Below, in pieces: positions 7,285 to 14,783 of a DNA stretch of 33,082 nucleotides. Source of the stretch: Candidatus Omnitrophota bacterium (GTDB lineage: Bacteria; Omnitrophota; Gorgyraeia; Duberdicusellales; 4484-171); NCBI GenBank assembly GCA_028703535.1, contig JAQVMQ010000012.1, positions 1 through 33,082 on the forward strand. The letters are read 5' to 3'. The notes under the pieces are model-generated. The model saw only the letters and a program-made list of their open reading frames with translations. It was not told the origin of the DNA and searched no databases. Numbering within the stretch: the stretch's first letter is position 1; each line of letters starts with the position of its first letter. The position numbers and the translations under genes are program-made.

Positions 7285-8415
7285 ATGAAAGAAATCAAGA
7301 AAAATCCAGTTTATCGGTATTTACTTATACTTACAATAGCTTCTGCTGCAGGTTTGCAGGGGTGGCGTACGTTATTTAATAATTTTGCTGTAGAAACTGT
7401 AAGTTTAAATGGGTTCCATATTGGTATTATACAGTCTGTAAGAGAAATACCGGGTTTTTTGACTTTATCGGCCGTGATTTTACTTATTTTTATAAAAGAG
7501 CATAAACTTTTATCTTTATCGGTGCTTTTTATGGGGGCGGGTATTATGCTGACAGGTTTTTTGCCTTCGTTTTACGGGCTTATTTTCACAACATTATTGA
7601 TGAGCTTTGGTTTTCACTACTACGAAAGTACAAACCAGTCGTTAATATTGCAGTATTTCGATGAATATCAATCACCTCTTGTTATGGGTAGCCAACGCAG
7701 TATGATGTCGCTTGTTTGTATTATGGTAGGTGCGGCTATTTTTTTCTTTTCTTTTATACTTTCGTATAAAATCATGTTTTTGATAATCGGCGCTATGGTT
7801 TTTTCTTCCGGTATATGGGGATTTTTTAATAAACCATTTTATAAAGAAAACCTTATTCAGCAGAGAAAGCTGATCTTTAAACGGAAATATTCTCTTTTTT
7901 ATATATTGACTATGCTTAGTGGCGCAAGACGCCAGATATTTATGGTATTTTCAGTTTTTCTTTTAGTCAAGAAGTTTGGATTTACGATACAGCAGGTAAC
8001 GGTGCTTTTTTTAGTTAATAACGCTATAAATTATTTTGTCGCGCCTGTTTTTGCCAAAGCAATAAAACGTTTCGGAGAACGTCCTGTTTTGTTTTTTGAA
8101 TATATGAGTCTTATAGTGATTTTTTCTGCGTACGCGTATTGCCCGTATAAAAATGTGGTTGCGTTGCTATATATATTAGATCATGTTACATTCAACGGAT
8201 CAATGGCCATACGAACATATTTTCAGAAAATTGCCGATAAAAGAGATATTTCTTCAAGTACTGCCGTTAGTTTTACTGTAAATCATATAGCGGCGGTAAT
8301 ATTGCCGGTTATCGGGGGATATCTTTGGACAATAAATTACAAAATACCATTCATCGCGGGGACTATCTTGGCAGCGCTTTCCTTGTCTGCAGCCTGTTTC
8401 ATAAAGACTAAATAA
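7285..8415 (+). CDS. Major facilitator superfamily transporter
   Basis: 376 aa from ATG 7285, with about 11-12 hydrophobic helices separated by short loops and a central basic loop (QQRKLIFKRKYS), as in 12-helix MFS carriers. AGLQGWRTLFNNFAVETV and GFHIGIIQSVREIPGFL near the N terminus resemble putative drug or sugar efflux MFS proteins; the solute is not predictable. The ORF track starts at GTG 7231, but this adds a hydrophobic 18-residue stretch with no ribosome binding site and overlaps the palindrome. ATG 7285 sits 8 nt after an extended -10, so it is preferred. It is divergent from the small xre gene, which may control it. Confidence 0.75.
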   Translation: MKEIKKNPVYRYLLILTIASAAGLQGWRTLFNNFAVETVSLNGFHIGIIQSVREIPGFLTLSAVILLIFIKEHKLLSLSVLFMGAGIMLTGFLPSFYGLIFTTLLMSFGFHYYESTNQSLILQYFDEYQSPLVMGSQRSMMSLVCIMVGAAIFFFSFILSYKIMFLIIGAMVFSSGIWGFFNKPFYKENLIQQRKLIFKRKYSLFYILTMLSGARRQIFMVFSVFLLVKKFGFTIQQVTVLFLVNNAINYFVAPVFAKAIKRFGERPVLFFEYMSLIVIFSAYAYCPYKNVVALLYILDHVTFNGSMAIRTYFQKIADKRDISSSTAVSFTVNHIAAVILPVIGGYLWTINYKIPFIAGTILAALSLSAACFIKTK

Positions 8416-8420
8416 TATTT

Positions 8421-8435
8421 CCATAACCAAACGCT
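8421..8435 (+). repeat. Direct repeat, left copy
   Basis: CCATAACCAAACGCT recurs at 8690-8704 with a single A/G difference. The two copies bracket about 250 bp of hairpin-rich noncoding DNA. Confidence 0.5.
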
Positions 8436-8530
8436 GTTATTACTAAGTCAAGATGTTAATCTTTTATAACGCGAAAATGTTAAGTTTTAGACTTTGCATA
8501 ATTCATACTTTCTTTAGCTTCGAATAGCTT

Positions 8531-8563
8531 CTTTACATTTCGAGTGTTGCTTGAAATGTAAAG
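8531..8563. repeat. 11-bp-stem hairpin
   Basis: CTTTACATTTC (8531-8541) pairs perfectly with GAAATGTAAAG (8553-8563) around an 11-nt loop. No T-tract follows on either strand, so it is unlikely to be a simple terminator. Confidence 0.55.
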
Positions 8564-8596
8564 TTAAAGGATAAATCTGGAGAATTAATTAGCAAA

Positions 8597-8615
8597 AAAG
8601 GGCGCTGTCCCCTTT
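8597..8615. repeat. REP-like palindrome
   Basis: AAAGGG-CGCTGTC-CCCTTT forms a 6-bp stem. The 'GGGCGCTGTCCCC' wording resembles palindromes scattered by Y1/RAYT transposases, from memory only. Confidence 0.35.
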
Positions 8616-8689
8616 AAATAATAATTATAAACTTTTTCAATATCTTCACGACAAGTTAGCTAACGACTATGGACTATTTACTGGCGGAG

Positions 8690-8704
8690 CCATAACCAAG
8701 CGCT
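8690..8704 (+). repeat. Direct repeat, right copy
   Basis: CCATAACCAAGCGCT matches 8421-8435 at 14 of 15 positions. It ends at the first base of the -35 element of the pyruvyl transferase promoter. Confidence 0.5.
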
Positions 8705-8732
8705 TTACACCGAATGTATTGGGTGATATAAT
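8704..8732 (+). promoter_or_regulatory. Strong sigma-70 promoter of the pyruvyl transferase gene
   Basis: TTTACA (8704-8709), a 17-bp spacer and consensus TATAAT (8727-8732). The start would be near 8739, giving a roughly 30-nt leader with AAAGGA at 8759-8764 before ATG 8771. The spacer is almost filled by the palindrome 8708-8725. Confidence 0.65.
8708..8725. promoter_or_regulatory. Palindromic operator candidate, copy 2
   Basis: CACCGAATGTATTGGGTG shares 15 of 18 bases with 7216-7233 and keeps CACC-n-AA-n4-TT-n-GGTG. It lies between the -35 and -10 of a consensus promoter, where a bound repressor would block RNA polymerase. Confidence 0.5.
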
Positions 8733-8770
8733 TGTGGTGTTTGTCGGCCTGTTGCCATAAAGGAATTATA

Positions 8771-9862
8771 ATGCTATTCAGAAAAAATATTTTGTTTTCA
8801 ACAACACGTCAATGGAATCCGGGGGATGAGTTCATATTGCATGGGATTATTCGTTTGTTTAAATATATTTTAGATGATTTTAATCCTGTTATTTTTAACA
8901 GAAATCCAGAAATAAAACATCCGGAGGGTTGCGAATTCAACCTGCAGCTTAAACTGCCGTCATTTAACACAAAATTTATACGTTCCGGTAATTATGATAA
9001 TTCGTTTAAAAAGAAACTTATCAAAGATGATTTTATTGATCTTGTAGTATTTGCGGGGACTCCGGAGTGGGCGGGTAAAAAAATGAAAGTTCTATACAGG
9101 TTTATAAGAAAGCATTCTTTATCGACTATTTATTTAGGGATAGGCGCAGGATCAAAGGATTTTACCTTTGAAGATATAGATGCCGAGTATAAAAGGATTA
9201 TTAATAAATCATTATTGATAACTGTACGTGATAGTATAACTGAAAAAGCTTTAAAATTTCTTGCTCCTGTATATCTTCCGTGTCCTGCTTTTCTGGCTGT
9301 GCCGGACGAACGCGAGAAGGAAGTTAAGGCGGTAAAAAAAGTAGGACTTATCTATATGGCGGATACCGGTGTCAGATCAAATTCTCTAAGTGAAGATATG
9401 TATTATTTTTTATTAAGCTTCTATGAGATAATTATAAGTAAATTTTCTGATAACATCAAATTTGAGTTTGTGTGTCATTATGTGAACGAACTGGCGTTCT
9501 TTGAACGTGATTTTCCTGAGAGAGTTTGTCATTACTCATATGATTCAAAGGACTATATTGATATATACAGTAAGTTTGATCTTGTTGTGGGGCCGAGAGT
9601 TCATGGCATAGGCCTGGCGGCATCATTGGGTATACCCGGTATAAATATCCAGCATGATGCTCGTGCTTGTACTTGTTCGGCTTTTATGTCTGAAATTATC
9701 GATGCATCTGCCGGAATAGGGAAAGCAATTGAGATTTTTGATAATATGCTCATTCGAGTAAGGAATGATAACCTAAGTTCTAAAATACTTTTTCGCAAGA
9801 GAGAAGTTTTTAATGAATATATTGAACTTTTGAAACCGATACTGATAGATTATTTTAAATAA
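8771..9862 (+). CDS. Polysaccharide pyruvyl transferase family protein
   Basis: 363 aa from ATG 8771, which has AAAGGA upstream; the track's TTG 8732 lies inside the -10 element and is rejected. Family marks: NPGDEFILHGIIR near the N terminus (the N/D-x-G-D-x-x-x motif), LGIGAGSKDF, VRDSITEKAL (the R-D-x-x-S motif), the CPAFLAVPD segment, and VGPRVHGIGLAASLGIPGI near residue 280, the conserved G-x-R-x-H-G-x-x-x-A segment. Such enzymes add ketal pyruvate to exopolysaccharide or cell-wall sugars, or act on related substrates. No glycosyltransferase cluster is nearby, so the acceptor is unknown. The operator candidate suggests regulated expression together with the MFS gene. Confidence 0.8.
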   Translation: MLFRKNILFSTTRQWNPGDEFILHGIIRLFKYILDDFNPVIFNRNPEIKHPEGCEFNLQLKLPSFNTKFIRSGNYDNSFKKKLIKDDFIDLVVFAGTPEWAGKKMKVLYRFIRKHSLSTIYLGIGAGSKDFTFEDIDAEYKRIINKSLLITVRDSITEKALKFLAPVYLPCPAFLAVPDEREKEVKAVKKVGLIYMADTGVRSNSLSEDMYYFLLSFYEIIISKFSDNIKFEFVCHYVNELAFFERDFPERVCHYSYDSKDYIDIYSKFDLVVGPRVHGIGLAASLGIPGINIQHDARACTCSAFMSEIIDASAGIGKAIEIFDNMLIRVRNDNLSSKILFRKREVFNEYIELLKPILIDYFK

Positions 9863-9906
9863 AACATTTTTGGTTCTTTTTTCCTGATGCTATAGTCTTG
9901 TTTTTG

Positions 9907-9934
9907 TTGTAGCTTAAAGGTTCTAATGTATAAT
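9907..9934 (+). promoter_or_regulatory. Possible promoter of the HI0933-type flavoprotein
   Basis: TTGTAG, a 16-bp spacer and consensus TATAAT (9929-9934) precede a leader of about 50 nt and an AAGG ribosome binding site. Confidence 0.4.
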
Positions 9935-9992
9935 AATAGCTGTTAATTGCTGCGGATGAAAAGTGTTAAATAAGTTGATATAAGAAGGTCTT

Positions 9993-11237
9993 ATGGCAGG
10001 CTATGATGTTGTTGTTGTAGGGGGCGGGGCATCGGGGATGATGGCGGCTATTATGGCAGGTACGCGTAATAAGCGTGTTTTATTGATAGAAAGAAATAAC
10101 GGGTTGGGTAAGAAACTGCTTATGACCGGAAATGGAAGATGTAATATTACTAATTTTAGTGATATCGAGAGTTTTTTGTCTAAATTCTCCGGTACACCTG
10201 ATTTTTTGCGAAATGCTTTTTCTAAATTTTTTAATACTGAGCTGATTGCGTTTTTTGAGAATTCAGGGCTAAAGTTTAAAACCGCTGATGACGGGAGTTT
10301 AAGGGTTTTCCCGATTACTGATAGAGCAGCGGATGTTCTTAAGATATTGGATTTCCGGTTAAGAGATGGAAATGTAGATATTGTATTTAATGAGCGGGTC
10401 AAAAAAGTATTTCTCAAAAATGGGACAGTCTGTGGTGTTATGACTTTTTCAGGAAAAGTCTTTGATGCTAAAAAAATAGTCCTTGCGACAGGCGGGTGTT
10501 CATATCCGGGCACAGGGTCGACAGGAGATGGTTATAATATAGCTAAAGCGTTAGGGCATAAAGTTGTAGCCGCTGTTCCTGCTTTGGTGCCGGTATGTAT
10601 TAAAGAGCCGTTTGCAAGGGATTGGCAGGGTATAACGTTAAAAAATATCAGATTAACTGTTTTTGCCGATAATAAGAAAATGATATCATGCTGTGGGGAT
10701 ATCTTGTTTACGCATTTTGGTTTATCCGGGCCTTTAATACTTGATGTTAGTTTCGATATTGTCAAAGCACTAAGGCTGAAAAAAACTGTTGAACTCGGTA
10801 TTGATTTTTATAACAAGTCGGGCAATTTCGATAATCTGGAGACGGAACTGATCAAATTATTTACTGTTGCTTCCAAAAAGAGTATTAAAAATGTTTGTCG
10901 TAAATTTTTGCCGTTACGAATGATCTCAGGGTTTTTAGATTATTGCAAAATTAATTCAGGGCAAATGGTTTCATATATCACTGTTGATGAACGCAGACGT
11001 TTGACTAATGCTTTATCAGATTTAAGATTGACGGTTACAAAGCCGTTATCTGTAAAAGATGCAGTCGTTACGGCCGGAGGGGTTGATTTGAAAGAAATAG
11101 ATCCTAGAACTATGGGCTCTAAAATCATTAATGGTCTTTATTTTGCCGGTGAATTACTGAATATTGATGCGAAAACCGGAGGGTATAATCTGCAGGCAGC
11201 ATTTTCGACCGGTTGGGTTTGCGGGATGAGTGTTTAG
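9993..11237 (+). CDS. HI0933/BaiN-family FAD-dependent oxidoreductase
   Basis: 414 aa. The N-terminal dinucleotide fold VVVGGGASGMMAAIMAG binds FAD, followed by the family signature KKLLMTGNGRCNITN. LATGGCSYPGTGSTGDGYNIAKALGH lies at about residue 165-190, and the C-terminal GLYFAGELLNIDAKTGGYNLQAAFSTG closes the FAD site. This is the HI0933 family (YhiN/BaiN), cytosolic flavoproteins of mostly unknown function; one member, BaiN, acts in bile-acid dehydroxylation, but that role is not implied here. AAGG lies before the ATG. The gene is monocistronic or first in a loose run with the CDF gene. Confidence 0.88.
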   Translation: MAGYDVVVVGGGASGMMAAIMAGTRNKRVLLIERNNGLGKKLLMTGNGRCNITNFSDIESFLSKFSGTPDFLRNAFSKFFNTELIAFFENSGLKFKTADDGSLRVFPITDRAADVLKILDFRLRDGNVDIVFNERVKKVFLKNGTVCGVMTFSGKVFDAKKIVLATGGCSYPGTGSTGDGYNIAKALGHKVVAAVPALVPVCIKEPFARDWQGITLKNIRLTVFADNKKMISCCGDILFTHFGLSGPLILDVSFDIVKALRLKKTVELGIDFYNKSGNFDNLETELIKLFTVASKKSIKNVCRKFLPLRMISGFLDYCKINSGQMVSYITVDERRRLTNALSDLRLTVTKPLSVKDAVVTAGGVDLKEIDPRTMGSKIINGLYFAGELLNIDAKTGGYNLQAAFSTGWVCGMSV

Positions 11238-11353
11238 CCGGAGAGTTTTACAATATATAATTTTATGGTTTTGATGTTTTAAGTTTAAGCTGTATGTGTT
11301 TTTTGGATTTTTGCCGGAAGAATAAAAAACGGCCGATGTTTTTTTAGTTAATA

Positions 11354-11362
11354 TGGTAAAAT
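11354..11362 (+). promoter_or_regulatory. Extended -10 of the cation diffusion facilitator gene (leaderless)
   Basis: TGG-TAAAAT (TGn plus -10) ends 8 nt before ATG 11371. There is no Shine-Dalgarno sequence. This is the same arrangement as at the MFS gene. Confidence 0.4.
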
Positions 11363-11370
11363 AAGAATAT

Positions 11371-12258
11371 ATGGAAAATAGAACTAATAAAGCAAATAAA
11401 ATTACTTTTTTGGGTTTATTGGTTAATATCTTTTTAACTTTATTTAAGTTGTTTGCCGGGATTGCCGGTAAAAGTACTGCGATGCTTGCTGATGCTTTTC
11501 ACTCTTTATCGGACTTTGCTACGGATATTATTATTTTACTGGGTTTCAGGTTTGTTGATAAGCCGGTTGATAAATCACATGATTACGGGCATGGTAAGAT
11601 AGAGACATTATTGTCGGTTATTATCGGCGTTCTTCTGGGGTTTGTGGGGGCCGGTATTTTTCGCGCGGGTATTGACCGTATTTGGGATGCTTATAATGGT
11701 TATACTATACCGGCACCGAAATGGATAGCATTTTACGCGGCAATTGTTTCCATATTAACCAAAGAAAGCTTATATCATTATACGAATATTGTAGGCAAGA
11801 AAATAAACAGTCAGGCTATTATAGCAAATGCGTGGCATCATCGGTCCGACGCGCTTTCTTCCGTGGGTGCTTTGTTGGGAATAGGCGGAGCTATTTTTCT
11901 CGGCGAGCAATGGTATATACTTGATCCGATCGCTGCTGTTGTAGTGAGCTTTTTTATTGTTAAGACGGCTGTTGTGATATCTTTTAACGCGTTTAATGAA
12001 CTTACCGAGGCTTCGTTGAGCGATGAGACGGAGCATAAGATATTGGATATTATTAGGGGTGTGTCAGGCATAAGCTCGCCTCATAATTTAAGGACAAGGC
12101 GTATAGGCAATTACATAGCCATAGATGTTCATGTAAGAGTCGATAAAAGGATGAATATTACTGAGGCGCATGATATTTCCGTAAAGGTAGAAGATAGGAT
12201 AAAAGAAGAGTTTGGCGAAGGTACTTTTATTTTGGTACATGTCGAGCCGGAACATTAA
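11371..12258 (+). CDS. Cation diffusion facilitator (CDF) metal efflux transporter
   Basis: 295 aa with about six membrane helices and a C-terminal cytosolic domain. Metal-site motifs are present: MLADAFHSLSDFATD in helix 2 (D-x-x-x-D-type site), HDYGHGKIETL between helices 2 and 3, and ANAWHHRSDALSSVG in helix 5 (H-x-x-x-D). The last 80 residues form the dimerising metallochaperone-like domain ending in ILVHVEPEH. CDF proteins export Zn2+, Fe2+, Mn2+ or Co2+ by proton antiport across the inner membrane. The helix-2 'H..SD' and helix-5 'HH..D' pattern does not fix the metal. Length is normal for the short bacterial form. Confidence 0.92.
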   Translation: MENRTNKANKITFLGLLVNIFLTLFKLFAGIAGKSTAMLADAFHSLSDFATDIIILLGFRFVDKPVDKSHDYGHGKIETLLSVIIGVLLGFVGAGIFRAGIDRIWDAYNGYTIPAPKWIAFYAAIVSILTKESLYHYTNIVGKKINSQAIIANAWHHRSDALSSVGALLGIGGAIFLGEQWYILDPIAAVVVSFFIVKTAVVISFNAFNELTEASLSDETEHKILDIIRGVSGISSPHNLRTRRIGNYIAIDVHVRVDKRMNITEAHDISVKVEDRIKEEFGEGTFILVHVEPEH

Positions 12259-12291
12259 TATTAAAACAAAATATAAATTTTGGGTATAAAT

Positions 12292-12579
12292 ATGAATAAA
12301 GTCTTTTTTATCGTTGAAATAGGGAGAATTTTTGATAAGGATAAATATGACTATTATATAAAAAATGTTGGTGGAATAATAAATTCTTTTGGAGGAAGAT
12401 ATATAGTGCGGAGTAACGATGTAGTTTCGTTTACAGGCGATGCGCCGCAAAGATGCATTATTGTTGAGTTTACTTCTCAAGACGCTGCAGATCGATGTTT
12501 TTCATCTGCTGAATATTTGAAGATCAAACATTTTAGAGAAGAAAGCACCGACTCACGCGCTTTTTTTGTTAGAGCTTAA
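12292..12579 (+). CDS. DUF1330 family small protein
   Basis: 95 aa from ATG 12292; the track's start at 12280 uses a non-ATG codon without support. GGIINSFGGRYIVRSND followed by CIIVEFTSQDAADRCFSSAEYLKIKHFRE matches the ferredoxin-like dimeric alpha/beta-barrel fold of DUF1330 proteins ('GG.y..R...v..iEFps...A..cy.S.eYq'). The biochemical function of the family is unknown. No clear ribosome binding site is seen. It precedes the DUF486 gene by 30 bp and may be co-transcribed with it. Confidence 0.75.
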   Translation: MNKVFFIVEIGRIFDKDKYDYYIKNVGGIINSFGGRYIVRSNDVVSFTGDAPQRCIIVEFTSQDAADRCFSSAEYLKIKHFREESTDSRAFFVRA

Positions 12580-12608
12580 TATGAGTTTTTGAATAAGGAT
12601 GTATTAGA

Positions 12609-12938
12609 ATGTGCACAATAATTCTTTTAACTATCTCAAATATTTTTATGACTTTTGCGTGGTATGGGCATTTGAAATACAAGAGCGCGCCACTATTTAC
12701 CGTAATAGTCTTGAGTTGGATGATAGCTTTTTTTGAGTATTGTTTCCAGGTGCCGGCAAACCGTATAGGGCATGGTGTCTTTAATGCCGCACAATTGAAG
12801 ATTTTACAAGAGGTTATTACGCTTATTGTATTTTCTATTTTTTCTGTATTATATTTGAAAGAAGAAATGCGATGGAATTATATTGTAGGTTTTATGCTTA
12901 TGGTCGCGGCAGTTTTTTTTATTTTTAAAAAATGGTGA
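12609..12938 (+). CDS. DUF486 / DMT-like four-helix membrane protein
   Basis: 109 aa, nearly all hydrophobic, with four predicted helices. MTFAWYGHLKY, SWMIAFFEYCFQVPANRIGH and AQLKILQEVITLIVFSIFSVLYL match DUF486, which is related to the small drug/metabolite transporters. AAGGAT lies before the ATG. Proteins this size usually dimerise into an eight-helix unit. The substrate is unknown. Confidence 0.8.
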   Translation: MCTIILLTISNIFMTFAWYGHLKYKSAPLFTVIVLSWMIAFFEYCFQVPANRIGHGVFNAAQLKILQEVITLIVFSIFSVLYLKEEMRWNYIVGFMLMVAAVFFIFKKW

Positions 12939-12942
12939 AATT

Positions 12943-13944
12943 TTGAAGATTGATATTAGATCTTATAAATTGTTTTTTATATTTATTGTTTTAGGCGTTA
13001 CGCTGTTTTCCGGCAACGTTAAGGCCCGGGCTGATGAACTTGAGGATTATAAGATCAAGATTGGAGTTGCCTGGCAGGGTTCTGCTGACATGCAGGACCG
13101 TTTGTCTGCCGGTTTGCTTAATAAGCTGAAGGCTGAAGCTCCGCAGATAGAAATCGAATGGCAAAAAGAATTGAAAGATATGGAGGCTCTTGACGTTGTA
13201 GTAAAACGTTTTGAAAAAGAAAAAGACGGGATGGTTATTTTACGTTCTAATGGCGCTGTATATTTGAGAGACAATCCACCGTCTATTCCGGCCTTTATAG
13301 GAGGCTGTAACGACCCTTTTATGCTTGGCGTTGTGGGCGGGATTAACAGCTCTCAAGGTATGATAACGGGTGTTACTTATGCCTTGTCGTATAATTCTAT
13401 TTTTTTAACATTCAAGAGATTATTTCCCAAGATGAGTTCTTTATTATTAATATATGAGGAAGGTCATCCCGGTGCGCTTGTGGATAGAGCAGGTACAAAA
13501 AAGGCTGCGCAGGGTTATGGGATTAGATATAATGAAGTAGGCATATCGAATATGCAGGAACGCTTGGATGCAGTTAATGAGTGGAAAGACAAGGTTACGG
13601 CTATAGTCTTGGCTAATAATTCGTTGGTTTTTGATAATACCGGCCCGGTAGTAGAAGCTGCAGGGGAGACGCCTGTATTGGCTTATAGCGATGCGGCGGT
13701 CAAGGACGGCGCATTATGCGGGTTCTCGGCTAATGACGAGAAGCTCGGTGAAATCCTAGCCGAAAGTATAATTGATGTGTTTTTAAACGGCAAAGAAATT
13801 AAGGATATTCCGATAAAATATGATGAAAGCCCTGAAGTTTATTTAAATTTAAGAACTGCTGATAAATATCGCCTTTTAGTCCCGCCGTCAGTATTAAAGA
13901 TATCCATTATTGTAGATGGTGGCAATATCTCCGCGCAAGAGTAA
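12943..13944 (+). CDS. ABC_sub_bind-type periplasmic substrate-binding protein
   Basis: 333 aa. A signal peptide (basic start, then LFFIFIVLGVTLFSG, cleavage near KARADE) is followed by KIGVAWQGS, FIGGCNDPFMLGVV and GVTYALSYNSIFLTFKRLFPKMSSLLLIYEEGHP. These follow the two-lobed TrpX/ABC_sub_bind layout, in which a conserved segment after the first lobe reads 'v...t.DPv..GlV'. No permease or ATPase gene is adjacent, so it is an orphan receptor in this window. It starts at TTG 12943, and the overlapping end of the DUF486 gene (AATGGTGA) supplies a GGTGA ribosome binding site, pointing to translational coupling. The ligand, possibly an amino acid or aromatic compound, is not certain. Confidence 0.65.
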   Translation: MKIDIRSYKLFFIFIVLGVTLFSGNVKARADELEDYKIKIGVAWQGSADMQDRLSAGLLNKLKAEAPQIEIEWQKELKDMEALDVVVKRFEKEKDGMVILRSNGAVYLRDNPPSIPAFIGGCNDPFMLGVVGGINSSQGMITGVTYALSYNSIFLTFKRLFPKMSSLLLIYEEGHPGALVDRAGTKKAAQGYGIRYNEVGISNMQERLDAVNEWKDKVTAIVLANNSLVFDNTGPVVEAAGETPVLAYSDAAVKDGALCGFSANDEKLGEILAESIIDVFLNGKEIKDIPIKYDESPEVYLNLRTADKYRLLVPPSVLKISIIVDGGNISAQE

Positions 13945-13981
13945 CTATCTCCACTAATTTCGTATTTTTTTGGGTCTTATC

Positions 13982-14010
13982 TTGAAAAATACCAGAAAAT
14001 AAGTTATAAT
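13982..14010 (+). promoter_or_regulatory. Consensus sigma-70 promoter of the HTH-EIIA/antiporter operon
   Basis: TTGAAA (13982-13987), a 17-bp spacer and TATAAT (14005-14010) give one of the best housekeeping promoters in the window. Transcription near 14017 leaves a roughly 30-nt leader containing AGGAGG before ATG 14049. Confidence 0.7.
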
Positions 14011-14048
14011 AAGGTATTATACAGACAAAATTGCAAATAGGAGGATGT

Positions 14049-14762
14049 ATGGTTAGAAATCCTGTTATGACAACAAGAGAATTGGCGTCGTATATTAAGT
14101 TAAATGAGAAGACTGTAATTCGCATGGCGCAAGATGGAAAGATCCCAGGGGTTAAAATAGGTAACCAGTGGCGTTTTCATTTGGAAACGATAGACAGGTA
14201 TTTACAGTCGGATCTTATGGATTCTTCAGATCGTGATCTTGATCTTATCATAAGTACAAGAGATGAGATCATTCCTTTATCAAGGTTAACTGCGTCGGAA
14301 TTCATAAAAATAGATTCCAAGGCCGGGACATCTAAAGAAGTGCTTGATGAGTTGGTGCAGATTGCCAGTAACGGAAACTTAATTCATGATAAAAATACGC
14401 TTATTAAAGAATTGAAAAAAAGGGAGAAAATGCTAAGTACTGCCGTGGGTAACGGGGTAGCTTTTCCTCATCCTCGTAACCCATCATCTGAGATCTTTCG
14501 GGAACCCAAAATTGTTATTGTCTGTCTTAAAAACGGTATCCAGTGGCATGCGCCTGATAATAAGCCGGTAAGTATATTTTTTATGCCTTGTGCGCTTAAT
14601 GAGTTTGTGCATGTAAGGCTTTTGGCAAGAATATCGCGTCTGCTGCATGCTAAAGGTGTTGTAGAGCAAATACTTGCGGCAGGCAGTAATGAAGATATTA
14701 TGCGTATATTAATGGAATTTGATAAGAGATATTTAATGCTCATCAAAGGAAGAATAGAATAA
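14049..14762 (+). CDS. HTH (excisionase/MerR-like) plus PTS EIIA domain regulator
   Basis: 237 aa from ATG 14049, preceded by a strong ATAGGAGG; the track's TTG 14031 lies upstream of that site. Residues 1-55 are an excisionase/MerR-like winged HTH: MTTRELASYIKLNEKTVIRMAQDGKIPGVKIGNQWRF. Residues about 80-230 are a PTS EIIA type-2 (fructose/mannitol or PtsN-like) domain with GTSKEVLDELVQIA and GNGVAFPHPR, whose first His is the expected phospho-acceptor. It would sense the phosphotransfer state and control transcription or a partner protein. It lies 21 bp upstream of the antiporter gene and very probably regulates or is co-expressed with it. No other PTS component is in the window. Confidence 0.85.
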   Translation: MVRNPVMTTRELASYIKLNEKTVIRMAQDGKIPGVKIGNQWRFHLETIDRYLQSDLMDSSDRDLDLIISTRDEIIPLSRLTASEFIKIDSKAGTSKEVLDELVQIASNGNLIHDKNTLIKELKKREKMLSTAVGNGVAFPHPRNPSSEIFREPKIVIVCLKNGIQWHAPDNKPVSIFFMPCALNEFVHVRLLARISRLLHAKGVVEQILAAGSNEDIMRILMEFDKRYLMLIKGRIE

Positions 14763-14783
14763 ATATATATTAAGGAATTCTGT

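Larger units (their letters stand above)
8416..8770. other. 355-bp intergenic region with repeats and hairpins
   Basis: No gene is seen. It contains a near-perfect 15-bp direct repeat (8421-8435 and 8690-8704), an 11-bp-stem hairpin (8531-8563), a smaller AAAGGG...CCCTTT palindrome (8597-8615) that looks REP-like, and the pyruvyl transferase promoter with its operator candidate (8704-8732). The segment between the direct repeats may be a small non-autonomous insertion. Confidence 0.5.

Noticed and set aside
10001-10513. 170-aa minus-strand ORF
   Set aside because: It lies antisense within the HI0933 flavoprotein and reads as a shadow of the Gly-rich FAD motifs.
11290-11350. GCCG...CGGC with T-tract after the flavoprotein gene
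   Set aside because: Only four paired bases with a long loop; not a convincing terminator.
12088-12480. 130-aa minus-strand ORF
   Set aside because: It is antisense to the CDF and DUF1330 genes with no recognisable motif.
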